In this document: positions 30,431 to 40,899 of the stretch, piece after piece
How positions within the stretch are numbered: position 1 is the first letter of the stretch
Layout: each line of letters opens with the position of its first letter
NCBI RefSeq assembly: GCF_946885955.1
Contig: NZ_CAMPHI010000004.1
Span: forward strand, 62,001-126,000
Direction of reading: 5' to 3'
DNA length: 64,000 nt
Source of the DNA: an uncultured Pseudomonas sp.
GTDB lineage: Bacteria; Pseudomonadota; Gammaproteobacteria; Pseudomonadales; Pseudomonadaceae
Program-made: the position numbers and the translations under genes
The notes under the pieces: generated by a model
What the model was told of the DNA's origin: nothing
The model's database searches: none
The model's input: the letters and a program-made list of their open reading frames with translations, nothing else

Positions 30431-30503
30431 GCGGTCCAGACAGGTCATCGAAAACCACTTGGGTTGTTCGGCGGTCCGTTAAACGCACATCACTGAAACG
30501 CAA

Positions 30504-30538
30504 AAGCTGGAAGCAGGGCTATACCCCACTTCCAGCTT
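30504..30538 (-). terminator. Hairpin downstream of rpsO
   Basis: AAGCTGGAAG and CTTCCAGCTT form a perfect 10-bp stem around a 15-base loop, followed on the minus strand by TTTTGCG. It could be a leaky terminator or processing site between rpsO and pnp, as seen in homologous operons. Confidence 0.65.
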
Positions 30539-30565
30539 CGGCAGTCAGCTACGCATAAGCATTGC

Positions 30566-30835
30566 TTAGCGACGCAGACCCAGGCGACCGATCAGGGCGC
30601 TGTAACGACTGGTGTCCTTGCCCTTCAGGTAATCCAGCAGCTTACGACGCTGGTTAACCATACGGATCAGACCACGACGGCTGTGGTGATCCTTACCGTT
30701 GGCCTTGAAGTGGCCTTGCAGCTTGTTGATGTTGGCGGTCAGCAGGGCAACCTGCACTTCCGGACTACCGGTGTCGCCTTCAGCTTGCTTGTAGTCGTTA
30801 ACGATCTGGGCTTTTTCTTCAACGCTGAGTGCCAT
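30566..30835 (-). CDS. rpsO: 30S ribosomal protein S15
   Basis: An 89-residue S15, [17 protein letters not shown]..., with the [22 protein letters not shown] rRNA-binding motif. Exact family length. GAGAGGA is seven bases before the ATG. It is cotranscribed with the upstream truB, and pnp follows. Confidence 0.98.
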   Translation of the reverse strand: MALSVEEKAQIVNDYKQAEGDTGSPEVQVALLTANINKLQGHFKANGKDHHSRRGLIRMVNQRRKLLDYLKGKDTSRYSALIGRLGLRR

Positions 30836-30981
30836 GTGGGCATCCTCTCGGTTAGGAAACAGCTGCCTGAGCAACCATTCCAATAGGCCGGGAATCGCTT
30901 CCCGTGTTTTAAAGTGAGGTATGACCGTGCCTATTAACAGCCACCCTCGATACGCCGACGAAAACTTCGCCGACGCCACGG

Positions 30982-31899
30982 TCAAACTGACCGAATCAAA
31001 CGACGCGGCGCTATGCGCCCGTCCTCGCTCACTTCACCGATACCGATAAAGCGACCGTTATGATCTTGCACCCGTACCATGCCGAACTTCGGCGCTTCCG
31101 GTGCGCGTACCGGCTGCCCTTGCAACCAGTAGAACGAACTGTGCTCGGAAAACTGCAGCAACGGCCAATGTTGCAGGCCGCTATCGACCGGCAGCAGAAA
31201 CTGATCGACAGCTTCGTTACCGCCTTCGGCATGCACGCGCTCCAGCTCTTCGAGCGTCACGGTACGGCTCAAATCGAAGGGACCGGCCTTGGTTCTGCGC
31301 AGTTCCGCAACGTGGGCACCGCAGCCGAGCAACTGGCCGATGTCCTCGACCAGGGTACGGATATAGGTGCCTTTGCTGCAGTCGACCGCGAGGCGCGCCT
31401 GCTCCGCCTCGCAGCTCAATAATTCCAGGCGCGCAATAGTAACAGAACGCGGCTCGCGCTCCACTACTTCACCGGCACGGGCGAGCTTGTACAAGGGCTG
31501 CCCGTCGCGCTTCAATGCCGAGTACATCGGCGGTATCTGACTGATTTCACCGCGAAAACGTGGCAGCAGGGCTTCGATCTCCGCGCGACCAACGGTCACC
31601 GGGCGCCGCTCCAGCACTTCACCCTCGGCATCCGCGGTGGTGGTGGTGACTCCCAATTGCATCAGGGTTTCGTAACCTTTGTCGGCGTCCAGCAGATACT
31701 GCGAGAACTTGGTCGCCTCGCCGAAGCACAGCGGCAATACGCCAGTGGCCAAGGGATCGAGACTACCGGTATGCCCGGCCTTCTCGGCGTTGAGCAGCCA
31801 ACGGACTTTCTGCAACGCCGCATTGGAGCTGAAGCCACGCGGCTTATCCAACAGGATGATGCCGTCGACCGCGCGACGAATACGTTTCACCTGAGCCAC
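30982..31899 (-). CDS. truB: tRNA pseudouridine(55) synthase
   Basis: A 305-residue pseudouridine synthase that modifies U55 in the T loop of tRNAs. The catalytic aspartate is D48 in [18 protein letters not shown]; the [14 protein letters not shown] motif and C-terminal PUA-like region are present. The start is a GTG at 31899 with GAGGAG seven bases upstream; that Shine-Dalgarno overlaps the last codons of rbfA, so translation is coupled. Confidence 0.97.
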   Translation of the reverse strand: MAQVKRIRRAVDGIILLDKPRGFSSNAALQKVRWLLNAEKAGHTGSLDPLATGVLPLCFGEATKFSQYLLDADKGYETLMQLGVTTTTADAEGEVLERRPVTVGRAEIEALLPRFRGEISQIPPMYSALKRDGQPLYKLARAGEVVEREPRSVTIARLELLSCEAEQARLAVDCSKGTYIRTLVEDIGQLLGCGAHVAELRRTKAGPFDLSRTVTLEELERVHAEGGNEAVDQFLLPVDSGLQHWPLLQFSEHSSFYWLQGQPVRAPEAPKFGMVRVQDHNGRFIGIGEVSEDGRIAPRRLIRSV

Positions 31900-31903
31900 G
31901 CGC

Positions 31904-32311
31904 CTACTCCTCGGACTCGGTCTTGGCATCGCCATGGGCGCTGTCTTCGCTGACCGCACGTTCGATCAACGCCGACAACTGGGCACCACGGATGACGCTT
32001 TCGTCATAGTGGAAGCGCAGGTTCGGCACGCTGCGCAGTTTCATCGCCTTGCCTAGCTGCATACGGAGAAAGCCGCTGGCATCGTTGAGCACCTTGATGC
32101 TCTGCGCCACAGGGTCGACACCCTCCTCCGGCTCGGCGCCCATCACAGTGACGAACACCTTGGCGTGACTGGCATCGCGACTGACTTCCACCGCGGTGAC
32201 GGTCACCAGACCGCCAAGACGCGGGTCTTTGACTTCCAGACGGATCAGTTGCGCCAATTCGCGCTGCATCTGGTCGCCGATGCGCTGGGCACGGCTATAT
32301 TCTTTGGCCAT
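31904..32311 (-). CDS. rbfA: Ribosome-binding factor A
   Basis: A 135-residue KH-fold protein needed for 30S maturation and cold adaptation. [23 protein letters not shown] and the [12 protein letters not shown] stretch are the family hallmarks. It lies between infB and truB in the classic order. A GAAGG precedes the ATG at 32311. Confidence 0.97.
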   Translation of the reverse strand: MAKEYSRAQRIGDQMQRELAQLIRLEVKDPRLGGLVTVTAVEVSRDASHAKVFVTVMGAEPEEGVDPVAQSIKVLNDASGFLRMQLGKAMKLRSVPNLRFHYDESVIRGAQLSALIERAVSEDSAHGDAKTESEE

Positions 32312-32374
32312 TTCTACTACCTTCACTCGTCGCGACGCTGGTAAAAGCATCGGACCTAAAAGCGGCAAACGCCC

Positions 32375-32402
32375 GACCGCGAATAAACGGGGTCGGGCGC
32401 TG
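32375..32402 (-). terminator. Hairpin in the infB-rbfA spacer
   Basis: CGCCCGACC and GGTCGGGCG form a 9-bp stem; the minus-strand tail GTTTGCC is not a clear T tract, so it may be a processing hairpin rather than a terminator. Confidence 0.45.
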
Positions 32403-32430
32403 CGTGTTGCGACTCGCTGCTACGTGCCTG

Positions 32431-34938
32431 TTACAGGCTGCGAGCCACTTGGACTTTTTCGAACACTTCGATCTTGTCGCCGACCTTGACGTCGTTGTAG
32501 CTCTTCACGCCGATACCGCATTCCATGCCGGCACGCACCTCGGACATATCGTCCTTGAAGCGGCGCAGGGATTCCAGCTCGCCTTCGAAGATCACCACAT
32601 CGTCGCGCAGTACGCGGATCGGGCGGTTACGGTGCACGACACCTTCGACCACCATACAACCGGCGATCGCGCCGAACTTCGGCGAACGGAATACGTCACG
32701 CACTTCGGCGATACCCAGGATGTTCTCGCGAACATCGCTGCCGAGCATGCCGGTCAGGGCTTTCTTGACGTCTTCGATGATGTCGTAGATCACGTTGTAG
32801 TAACGCATATCCAGACCTTCCTGCTCGACGATCTTGCGTGCGCCCGCATCGGCACGCACGTTGAAGCCGAACAGTACTGCGTTGGAAGCCAGCGCCAGGT
32901 TGGCATCGGACTCGGTGATACCACCGACGCCGCCACCGACCACACGAACCTGCACTTCATCGTTGCCCAGACCGCCGAGCGAACCTTGCAGCGCTTCCAG
33001 GGAACCACGGACGTCGGATTTGAGGACGATATTCAGCGTCTTCTTCTCTTCCTGGCCCATGTTTTCGAAGATGTTTTCCAGCTTGCCGGCATGCGCGCGG
33101 GCCAGTTTCACTTCGCGGAACTTGCCCTGACGGAACAAGGCCACTTCGCGAGCTTTCTTCTCGTCGGTCAGCACGCTCATCTCGTCACCCGCATCCGGGG
33201 TGCCGTCCAGGCCGAGAATCTCGACCGGAATCGATGGGCCAGCTTCCTTGATCGGCTTGCCGTTCTCGTCAAGCATGGCGCGGATCCGGCCATAGTTGGA
33301 GCCGACCAGCACCATGTCGCCTTGGCGCAAGGTACCGTCCTGAACCAGCACGGTGGCAACCGGGCCACGACCCTTGTCCAGACGCGATTCGACCACCACG
33401 CCACGGCCGGGAGCCGACGGCGTCGCTTTCAGCTCGAGAATTTCGGCTTGCAGCAATACGGCCTCGAGCAGTTCGTCGACACCGGTACCGACTTTCGCCG
33501 AAACCGAAACGAACGGGGTGTCGCCGCCCCACTCTTCGGACGTGACCTCATGCACCGACAGCTCGCTACGGATGCGATCGAGATCGGCGCCCGGCTTGTC
33601 GATTTTGTTCACCGCGACCACCAGCGGCACGCCAGCAGCCTTGGCATGCTGAACGGCTTCGATGGTTTGCGGCATCACGCCGTCGTCCGCAGCCACCACC
33701 AGAATCACGATATCGGTGGCCTGGGCACCACGAGCACGCATGGCGGTGAACGCCGCGTGGCCCGGGGTGTCGAGGAAAGTCACCATGCCGCGATCGGTTT
33801 CAACGTGGTAGGCACCGATGTGCTGGGTGATGCCGCCGGCTTCGCCCGCGGCCACTTTGGCGCGGCGAATGTAGTCGAGCAGCGAGGTCTTACCGTGGTC
33901 GACGTGACCCATTACGGTCACCACCGGCGCACGGGCAAAGGTCTCGCCTTCGAACTTCAGGGACTCGGCCAGCTGATCTTCCAGGGCGTTATCGCTGACC
34001 AGCTTGACCTTGTGGCCCAGCTCTTCGGCGATCAGCTGGGCAGTTTCCTGGTCCAGCACCTGGTTGATGGTCACCGGGGTGCCCATCTTGAACATGAACT
34101 TGATGACTTCGGCGGCTTTAACCGACATCTGCTGGGCTAGATCGCCAACAGTAATGGTTTCGCCAATCGCCACGTCACGGACCACAGGCCCGGTAGGGCT
34201 CTGGAAACCGTGGGCATTGCGTTTCTTCAGCTTGGACTTGCCGCGACCGCCGCGACGGAAGCCATCGCTTTCTTCGTCGATGGTGCGCGGAGCAACACGC
34301 GGCGCCGGCGCCTTTTCCTTGACGGTAGGGCGGTGCTGAGTGGTCTTGCGCTCGCCACCGCGACGATCGTCGTCGTTACGGGCCTTATCCGGACGGCGCG
34401 GTTCTTCTTTCTTGCGCTCATCGGCAACAGGCGCGGCAACGACCGGCACGTCGACTTGAACCTCAGCGGCCACCGCAGCACTCGCAGCAGCTGGCTCAGC
34501 CGCAGCAGCTGCAACCGGCTCGACCACGGCGCGCTGCGCTTCTTGCGCGGCGCGACGCTGGGCTTCTTCTTCGGCCTTCAGGCGCGCGGCTTCCGCCACG
34601 GCACGCTGTTCCGCCAGCTCGCGCTGCTTCTCCGCTTCGATTTCTTCAGCGCTGCGCTTGACGAAGGTCTTCTTCTTGCGCACTTCGACACTGATGGTTT
34701 TGCTACCGGCCACGCGCAGCGTGCTGGTGGTCTTGCGCTGCAAGGTGATCTTGCGCGGCTCTTCCACTTTCACGCCATGGCTGCTTTTGAGATGGGCAAG
34801 CAACGCCTGCTTTTCATTATCGGTGACAACTTGCTCGGCACTGCTGTGCGGCAAACCCGCCTCTCGCATCTGCTGCAGCAGGCGCTCTACCGGTGTATCG
34901 ACCACTTGGGCCAGTTCTTTCACCGTGACTTGCGTCAT
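32431..34938 (-). CDS. infB: Translation initiation factor IF-2
   Basis: An 835-residue GTPase that brings initiator tRNA to the ribosome. The N-terminal IF2N domain ([24 protein letters not shown]) is followed by a long charged Ala/Glu/Arg linker (about 90-240), then the G domain with [17 protein letters not shown] and [11 protein letters not shown], and the C-terminal fMet-tRNA binding domains. Complete and of normal length. It is in the nusA-infB-rbfA operon. Confidence 0.98.
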   Translation of the reverse strand: MTQVTVKELAQVVDTPVERLLQQMREAGLPHSSAEQVVTDNEKQALLAHLKSSHGVKVEEPRKITLQRKTTSTLRVAGSKTISVEVRKKKTFVKRSAEEIEAEKQRELAEQRAVAEAARLKAEEEAQRRAAQEAQRAVVEPVAAAAAEPAAASAAVAAEVQVDVPVVAAPVADERKKEEPRRPDKARNDDDRRGGERKTTQHRPTVKEKAPAPRVAPRTIDEESDGFRRGGRGKSKLKKRNAHGFQSPTGPVVRDVAIGETITVGDLAQQMSVKAAEVIKFMFKMGTPVTINQVLDQETAQLIAEELGHKVKLVSDNALEDQLAESLKFEGETFARAPVVTVMGHVDHGKTSLLDYIRRAKVAAGEAGGITQHIGAYHVETDRGMVTFLDTPGHAAFTAMRARGAQATDIVILVVAADDGVMPQTIEAVQHAKAAGVPLVVAVNKIDKPGADLDRIRSELSVHEVTSEEWGGDTPFVSVSAKVGTGVDELLEAVLLQAEILELKATPSAPGRGVVVESRLDKGRGPVATVLVQDGTLRQGDMVLVGSNYGRIRAMLDENGKPIKEAGPSIPVEILGLDGTPDAGDEMSVLTDEKKAREVALFRQGKFREVKLARAHAGKLENIFENMGQEEKKTLNIVLKSDVRGSLEALQGSLGGLGNDEVQVRVVGGGVGGITESDANLALASNAVLFGFNVRADAGARKIVEQEGLDMRYYNVIYDIIEDVKKALTGMLGSDVRENILGIAEVRDVFRSPKFGAIAGCMVVEGVVHRNRPIRVLRDDVVIFEGELESLRRFKDDMSEVRAGMECGIGVKSYNDVKVGDKIEVFEKVQVARSL

Positions 34939-34964
34939 GCATTTCTCTCCTCAGGCCGTAAAAC

Positions 34965-36446
34965 TTACTCGAACCAATGGGCTCGGGCGGCCATGATCAG
35001 CTTGCCGGCACGCTCTTGGTCGATGCCGTCGATGTCGAGCAGGTCGTCAATCGACTGCTCGGCCAGGTCTTCGCGGGTAATCACACCGCGTACTGCCAGT
35101 TCCTGCGCCAAACCCTTATCCATACCCTCAAGAGAGAGCAGGTCATCGGCCGGGTGGGCATCTGCCAGTTTTTCTTCGGTAGCAATGGCCTTGGTCAACA
35201 GGCGGTCTTTTGCCCGTGCCCGCAGCTCATTGACGATATCCTCATCGAAACCGTCGATGCTGAGCATCTCTTCCAGAGGTACGTAGGCGATTTCTTCCAG
35301 GCTGGTGAAACCCTCTTCAACCAGTACCTGGGCCAGCTCTTCGTCGACTTCCAGCTCGTCGATGAAGCTCTGCATGATGTCGCCGGTTTCCGCCTGCTGC
35401 TTGGCCTGAATGTCCGCTTCGGTCATCACGTTAAGGGTCCAGCCGGTCAACTGACTGGCCAGACGCACGTTCTGACCGCCACGGCCAATGGCCTGCGCCA
35501 GGTTGTCTTCGCCAACCGCGATATCCATGGCATGGGCATCTTCGTCGACGATGATCGCGGCCACTTCAGCCGGCGACATGGCGTTGATCACGAACTGCGC
35601 GGGATTGTCATCCCACAGCACGATGTCAACACGCTCACCCACCAACTCGCCGGAAACGGCCTGTACGCGCGAACCGCGCATACCGATGCACGCGCCTTGC
35701 GGGTCGATGCGCTTGTCCTTGGAGCGCACGGCGATCTTGGCGCGCGAACCCGGATCACGGGCGGCGGCCATTACCTCGATCAACTCTTCGGCGATTTCCG
35801 GCACTTCGATGCGGAACAGCTCGATCAGCATCTCAGGCGCGGTACGCGAGAGGATCAATTGCGGACCGCGGTTCTCGGTGCGAATTTCCTTGAGCAGGGC
35901 ACGCAGGCGCGCACCGACCCGGAAGGTTTCGCGGGAGATGATGTCTTCGCGGGCCAGCAACGCCTCGGCGTTGTTACCCAGGTCGACGATCACGCTGTCG
36001 CGGGTGACTTTCTTTACGGTACCGGAGATGATTTCGCCCAGACGCTCGCGGTAGGCCTCGACCACCTGCGCACGCTCGGCCTCGCGGACCTTCTGCACGA
36101 TCACCTGTTTGGCGGTTTGCGCGGCGATACGACCGAATTCGATGGACTCGATCTTCTCTTCCAGCACATCGCCCACTTTGGCTTTCGCCTCGAGCGCCCG
36201 CGGCATGTCAACGGTCACTTGATGTGCCGGATCTTCAAAATCGCTTTCTTCAACCACTGTCCAGCAGCGGAAGGTTTCATAGTTGCCGGTTTGACGGTTG
36301 ATCGCCACCCGCAACTCGACTTCGTCTTCAAAACGTTTTTTAGTCGCCGTGGCCAAAGCCAACTCCAGCGCCTCAAAAATCACACCGGCCGGTACGCCCT
36401 TTTCATTGGATACCGACTCAACAACCAGCAGTACTTCTTTGCTCAT
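34965..36446 (-). CDS. nusA: Transcription termination/antitermination factor NusA
   Basis: A 493-residue RNA polymerase-binding factor. Order: N-terminal polymerase-binding domain, S1 domain (about 135-200), two KH domains ([11 protein letters not shown] and [18 protein letters not shown]), and two C-terminal acidic helix-hairpin repeats ([18 protein letters not shown]). [18 protein letters not shown] is the usual N-terminus. Located between rimP and infB, 26 bases before infB. Confidence 0.98.
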   Translation of the reverse strand: MSKEVLLVVESVSNEKGVPAGVIFEALELALATATKKRFEDEVELRVAINRQTGNYETFRCWTVVEESDFEDPAHQVTVDMPRALEAKAKVGDVLEEKIESIEFGRIAAQTAKQVIVQKVREAERAQVVEAYRERLGEIISGTVKKVTRDSVIVDLGNNAEALLAREDIISRETFRVGARLRALLKEIRTENRGPQLILSRTAPEMLIELFRIEVPEIAEELIEVMAAARDPGSRAKIAVRSKDKRIDPQGACIGMRGSRVQAVSGELVGERVDIVLWDDNPAQFVINAMSPAEVAAIIVDEDAHAMDIAVGEDNLAQAIGRGGQNVRLASQLTGWTLNVMTEADIQAKQQAETGDIMQSFIDELEVDEELAQVLVEEGFTSLEEIAYVPLEEMLSIDGFDEDIVNELRARAKDRLLTKAIATEEKLADAHPADDLLSLEGMDKGLAQELAVRGVITREDLAEQSIDDLLDIDGIDQERAGKLIMAARAHWFE

Positions 36447-36493
36447 CGTACGCCTCGCCTTTCGCAATCCATTGGATCCGCGGGATCCGCGTC

Positions 36494-36952
36494 TCAATCA
36501 AACCTGGGGATAATATTGGCCTTGTCGATCATGTCGATCGGCAACAGGAACTCGTGGTCATCCACCTGCACTACCACGTCCTGTTCCTCCACACCACGGA
36601 GAAGACCTTGAAAGTTACGGCGCCCTTCGAAAGGCGAACGCAGCTTGACCTTTACTTGTTCGCCGGCATGATTGGCAAACTGTTGCAGCGTGAACAACGG
36701 CCGGTCCATGCCAGGCGAGGACACCTCGAGGGTGTACTCCGCGCTGATGGGGTCTTCGACATCGAGGACACCACTGATCTGCCGGCTGACTTTCTCGCAA
36801 TCCTCGATCAACACGCCGTTGGCGTGATCGATATAAACCCGCAAGAGCGAATGCCGCCCTTGCGACAGGAACTCGATGCCCCAGCATTCGTAGCCGAGCG
36901 CTTCGACTACCGGGGCCAACAAGGCCTGCAACTGTTCTAGCTTGCTCGACAC
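36494..36952 (-). CDS. rimP: Ribosome maturation factor RimP
   Basis: A 152-residue factor for 30S assembly. [27 protein letters not shown] and [21 protein letters not shown] are the family landmarks. The start is GTG at 36952 with GAGGGG at good spacing, giving exactly the familiar length; an ATG at 36970 is possible. It heads the rimP-nusA-infB operon downstream of tRNA-fMet. Confidence 0.95.
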   Translation of the reverse strand: MSSKLEQLQALLAPVVEALGYECWGIEFLSQGRHSLLRVYIDHANGVLIEDCEKVSRQISGVLDVEDPISAEYTLEVSSPGMDRPLFTLQQFANHAGEQVKVKLRSPFEGRRNFQGLLRGVEEQDVVVQVDDHEFLLPIDMIDKANIIPRFD

Positions 36953-37048
36953 CTGAACCCCCTCGTGCATGCTGTGCAAATAAAAAATGGGCGAAACGCC
37001 CATCACTGACCGACCTGAACCAGATCGGCAAAGCTGTCGTCCAGCTAG

Positions 37049-37071
37049 CAAAAAGCCCCTGAAAAGGGGCT
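37049..37071 (-). terminator. Terminator downstream of tRNA-fMet
   Basis: AGCCCCT-GAAA-AGGGGCT hairpin (37054-37071); on the minus strand it is followed by TTTTT. It partly separates the tRNA from rimP. Confidence 0.8.
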
Positions 37072-37081
37072 CCGCTACTAC

Positions 37082-37158
<77 letters not shown>

Positions 37159-37220
37159 TCAAAGCTGGGGCCGAAGTATACGGCCGAACCCGCTTGAGGG
37201 TCAACCGAAGCTCCAGCGAC

Positions 37221-37249
37221 AAGAAAGCCCGCATGAAGCGGGCTTTCTT
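37221..37249 (-). terminator. Terminator downstream of tRNA-Leu
   Basis: AAGAAAGCCCGC (37221-37232) and GCGGGCTTTCTT (37238-37249) form a perfect 12-bp stem with internal T run usable on both strands. Confidence 0.85.
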
Positions 37250-37256
37250 GTTTAAT

Positions 37257-37342
37257 TGGTACCGAGGAGGGGACTCGAACCCCTACAGCCTATGGCCACT
37301 ACCACCTCAAGGTAGCGTGTCTACCAATTCCACCACCTCGGC
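37257..37342 (-). tRNA. tRNA-Leu (GAG)
   Basis: An 86-base class II tRNA with long variable arm and encoded CCA. The minus strand begins GCCGAGGTGGTGGAATTGG; the anticodon stem-loop CTACC-TTGAGGT-GGTAG gives anticodon GAG. It lies between secG and tRNA-fMet. Confidence 0.97.
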
Positions 37343-37367
37343 AAAATCGCTTGTTACGTACTGCGTA

Positions 37368-37745
37368 TTACTGCTCTGGAGCCTGAGGTATGTCAGCTGC
37401 TTCCACAGCTGGCTTTTGCTCTTCGAGCACCGGCACATCTTCGACAGCCGGTTTTTCTTGCACTTCCATCACCGCCGGGTCCGGCAGACCTACTTCGGTC
37501 AGACCATCAGCTTTCTCTTTAGCAAAGAAGGCTAAACCCATACTGGTTATGAAAAAAGCGGTGGCGAGTATAGCAGTAACGCGACTCAAAAAGGTAGAGG
37601 TTCCTTGACTACCGAAAACGGTAGCAGAAGCACCCGAACCGAAAGACGCGCCAGCATCGGCACCCTTACCCTGCTGCAACAGGACCAGCACAACCACACC
37701 GATCGCACCAAGCAGATGAAGAACAACTATGACTGTTTCCAGCAT
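37368..37745 (-). CDS. secG: Preprotein translocase subunit SecG
   Basis: A 125-residue inner-membrane protein with two transmembrane helices (about 3-23 and 54-74) linked by [25 protein letters not shown], the SecG cytoplasmic loop. It supports SecYE in protein export. The C-terminal 50 residues are an acidic, Pro/Glu-rich tail, as in other pseudomonads. Three bases separate it from tpiA. Confidence 0.96.
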   Translation of the reverse strand: MLETVIVVLHLLGAIGVVVLVLLQQGKGADAGASFGSGASATVFGSQGTSTFLSRVTAILATAFFITSMGLAFFAKEKADGLTEVGLPDPAVMEVQEKPAVEDVPVLEEQKPAVEAADIPQAPEQ

Positions 37746-37748
37746 TTT

Positions 37749-38504
37749 TCAGCTTCCTACGGCGCGACAGATCGCACCGAACTCATCCGCATTCAGAGAG
37801 GCTCCACCGACAAGCCCCCCATCGATATCCGGCATACCGAATAACTCGGCAGCATTGGCGGCCTTGACACTGCCACCATAAAGAATTCTTACACTCGCCG
37901 CGATCTGCGCATCATGCGCAACCAACTGCGCACGAATCGCAGCATGCACCTGCTGCGCCTGCTCGGGCGAGGCGGTCAATCCCGTCCCAATCGCCCATAC
38001 CGGCTCGTAAGCCACCACCGCACGCGCAAACACTTCGATACCCAGAGCGTCGATCACCTCGGCCAATTGCCGGGCCACCACATCCAGGGTTCGTCCCGCC
38101 TCCCGCTGCTCCAGGGTTTCCCCTACACAGAGCACCGGCGTCAGCCCGCAGGACTGTGCTGCGGCAAACTTGCGCGTCACATCATGGTCGCTATCGCCAA
38201 GAATCAGACGACGCTCCGAGTGCCCAACAAGAACCAGCGAGCACTGCGCATCCTGCAACTGGCTGGCGGCCACTTCACCGGTCAACGCACCGGGCGCCGA
38301 CTCGACGGCGCAATCTTGCGCACCAACCGTCACCCCACTACCAACCAAGCCACTTACGACCTGATTGATATGCAAACAAGAGGGAAAAACAGCAACCTCA
38401 ACCCCGGCAGGCAACACCTGCCGGGACAACCCCTCGATCAGCTCTGCGACGCTGGCGCGGGTACCGTTCATCTTCCAGTTACCAGCTACCAATGGGCGAC
38501 GCAT
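37749..38504 (-). CDS. tpiA: Triosephosphate isomerase
   Basis: A 251-residue (beta/alpha)8 enzyme interconverting dihydroxyacetone phosphate and glyceraldehyde-3-phosphate. The active-site residues are intact: N and K in AGNWKMNG, H in VGHSERR, E in [11 protein letters not shown], and the phosphate-binding YGGSV and GGLVGGASL. Located between glmM and secG as usual in Pseudomonas. Confidence 0.97.
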   Translation of the reverse strand: MRRPLVAGNWKMNGTRASVAELIEGLSRQVLPAGVEVAVFPSCLHINQVVSGLVGSGVTVGAQDCAVESAPGALTGEVAASQLQDAQCSLVLVGHSERRLILGDSDHDVTRKFAAAQSCGLTPVLCVGETLEQREAGRTLDVVARQLAEVIDALGIEVFARAVVAYEPVWAIGTGLTASPEQAQQVHAAIRAQLVAHDAQIAASVRILYGGSVKAANAAELFGMPDIDGGLVGGASLNADEFGAICRAVGS

Positions 38505-38663
38505 GCTTTACCTCGTCGGTCAAAGAGGGCGCAGATATTACCCAAGAGAACCCAGACTGGCAAGCCAATCAATAACATACAAATCCCAATGGGCGGGTGA
38601 AGGCAATCGCAGGCCCTGCGGACAGATGATTCAGCGCCCGAGCGAACGCCACATTGCGAGCAC

Positions 38664-40004
38664 TCACCCGCCGCAAGCCTCGCTGACGACCCGGGCCAGT
38701 TCATCGGCATAGTCGCGCACCTGAATCTCATCGTCACCCTCGACCATCACCCGCACCAGGGGCTCGGTGCCGGACTTGCGCAACAACACCCGACCGCGAC
38801 CTGCCATCATTTCGGTCACCCGAGCGCTGGCATTCTGCACGGAATGACTTTCCAGCGGATCGAAACCACCAGCGAAGCGCACATTGATCAGCACTTGCGG
38901 ACATTTGCGCAGCCCCTGACGCGCCTCGGCCAGGCTCTGCCCGCGCCGCTGCAACGCCAACAATACCTGCAACGCCGCGATAATCGCGTCCCCGGTGGTG
39001 GTGTGATGGAAGCACACGAGGTGCCCGGAGTTCTCGCCACCGAGTTGCCAGTTACGCTCCAGCAGCTCGGAGATCACGTAGCGGTCGCCGACCTTGGCCC
39101 GAACGAAAGGAATCCCCAGGTCCGCCAACGCCAACTCCAGCCCCAGGTTGCTCATCAGCGTGCCAACCACCCCGCCGCTCAGCTTGCCGCGCTCCTGCAG
39201 ATCACGGGCGATGATGAACAGCAGCTCGTCGCCGTCCACCAGAGCGCCAGTGTGATCGACCATCAGCACCCGGTCGGCGTCGCCATCCAAGGCGATCCCC
39301 AGGTCGGCCTGATGCGCCAGCACCTCGGCTTGCAGCGCCTCGACATGGGTCGAACCGCAGGCGTGATTGATATTCAAGCCATCGGGGTGGGCGGACAGCA
39401 CCACCACCTCCGCACCGAGCTCGCGCAGCACACTGGGTGCGACCTTGTAGGCGGCCCCATTGGCGCAGTCGATGACGATTTTCAGACCAGCGAAATCCGT
39501 ACTGGTCGGCACGCTACTCTTGCAGAACTCGATATAGCGCCCGGCGGCGTCGTTGATCCGCGAAACCTTGCCCAATTGCGCCGACTCGACCACGGTCATC
39601 GGCACATCGAGCAATTCCTCGATCATCTGCTCGACCTCATCGGGCAGCTTGGTACCCTGCCCGGAGAAAAACTTGATGCCGTTGTCGTGATGGGGATTGT
39701 GCGACGCACTGATCACGATACCGGCTTCGGCATGAAAGGTGCGCGTCAGGTATGCGATGGCGGGCGTCGGCATCGGCCCCAGCAACATGACATCGGCGCC
39801 AGCTGCGGACAACCCGGCTTCCAGCGCCGACTCGAACATGTAGCCGGAGATTCGCGTGTCCTTGCCGATCAGAATGCGGCACTTGCCCTGCTTGCGAAAC
39901 GCCATGCCCGCGGCCCAGCCGAGCTTGAGCATGAACTCCGGGGTAATCGGAAACTCGCCGACACGCCCACGAATACCATCGGTGCCAAAGTATTTTCTGA
40001 CCAT
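38664..40004 (-). CDS. glmM: Phosphoglucosamine mutase
   Basis: A 446-residue enzyme making glucosamine-1-phosphate for UDP-GlcNAc and peptidoglycan. The phosphoserine is S101 in [16 protein letters not shown], metal loop DGDADR, sugar loop GGENSGH and phosphate loop [15 protein letters not shown] 40004 is chosen because AGGA lies nine bases upstream; a TTG six bases earlier is in frame. Operon ftsH-folP-glmM, 35 bases after folP. Confidence 0.97.
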   Translation of the reverse strand: MVRKYFGTDGIRGRVGEFPITPEFMLKLGWAAGMAFRKQGKCRILIGKDTRISGYMFESALEAGLSAAGADVMLLGPMPTPAIAYLTRTFHAEAGIVISASHNPHHDNGIKFFSGQGTKLPDEVEQMIEELLDVPMTVVESAQLGKVSRINDAAGRYIEFCKSSVPTSTDFAGLKIVIDCANGAAYKVAPSVLRELGAEVVVLSAHPDGLNINHACGSTHVEALQAEVLAHQADLGIALDGDADRVLMVDHTGALVDGDELLFIIARDLQERGKLSGGVVGTLMSNLGLELALADLGIPFVRAKVGDRYVISELLERNWQLGGENSGHLVCFHHTTTGDAIIAALQVLLALQRRGQSLAEARQGLRKCPQVLINVRFAGGFDPLESHSVQNASARVTEMMAGRGRVLLRKSGTEPLVRVMVEGDDEIQVRDYADELARVVSEACGG

Positions 40005-40039
40005 GACCAAACGTCCTATCTTGAATGCTTCGCGGCTGC

Positions 40040-40891
40040 TTATTCGGCCGCCGCTACTGCTGCGAGCATGCGCACCACATCGACCGTTTCGGCGACATCG
40101 TGCACGCGCAGAATCTTTGCCCCCTTGCCCACGGCAAGCGCCGCCAGCGCCAGGCTGCCGTACAAGCGCCCACCGACCTCATGACCCAGCACGCGACCGA
40201 TCATGCTTTTGCGCGAGACGCCGACCAAAAGCGGCCGCCCCAATTCGTGCAGGGACTCCAAATGCTTGAACAAGCGGAGATTATGCTCCTGGGTCTTGGC
40301 GAAACCGAACCCCGGATCGAGGATCAAGCGTTCCACGGCAATCCCGGCCGCCACACAAGCCGCCATGCGTTCATCCAGAAAGGTCCGGACCTCGCTCAGA
40401 ATATCGGGGTAGCGGGGATCCTGCTGCATGGTGGTCGGCTCGCCGCGCATGTGCATCAGGCACACCGGCAGACCGCTGTCGGCCGCCGCATCCAGCGCAC
40501 CATCGCGCTGCAACGAACGCACGTCGTTGATCAACCCGGCACCCAGGCGCGCCGCCTCACGCATCACCGCGGGCGTAGAGGTATCGACCGAAATGATCAC
40601 GTCGAGCTCGCCGGCGATGGCCTCCACCACAGGCGCGACACGCTCCAGCTCCTCGACCGGGGACACCGAGCGCGCGCCAGGGCGAGTGGATTCGCCACCG
40701 ACATCGATCAGACTGGCACCCGCACGCCACATCGTTTCGGCATGGCGCAGCGCGGCATCACGCTGCGCATAACGACCGCCATCGGAGAATGAATCGGGGG
40801 TGATATTCAGGATACCCATCACCTGCGGATGGGATAAATCGAGAAACCGGCTGCCGCACGGCAACCGGTTCTTAGTACAGGCTTCAGACAT
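40040..40891 (-). CDS. folP: Dihydropteroate synthase
   Basis: A 283-residue TIM-barrel enzyme joining p-aminobenzoate to the pterin pyrophosphate, the sulfonamide target. Motifs [42 protein letters not shown] and SRKSMIG are intact. It follows ftsH by eight bases and precedes glmM. Confidence 0.97.
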   Translation of the reverse strand: MSEACTKNRLPCGSRFLDLSHPQVMGILNITPDSFSDGGRYAQRDAALRHAETMWRAGASLIDVGGESTRPGARSVSPVEELERVAPVVEAIAGELDVIISVDTSTPAVMREAARLGAGLINDVRSLQRDGALDAAADSGLPVCLMHMRGEPTTMQQDPRYPDILSEVRTFLDERMAACVAAGIAVERLILDPGFGFAKTQEHNLRLFKHLESLHELGRPLLVGVSRKSMIGRVLGHEVGGRLYGSLALAALAVGKGAKILRVHDVAETVDVVRMLAAVAAAE

Positions 40892-40899
40892 TTGCGCCC

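Noticed and set aside
30395..30485. A functional tRNA or tmRNA gene between rpsO and pnp
   Set aside because: Only a T-arm-like piece is present; no pairing 5' acceptor strand, D arm or anticodon arm is found.
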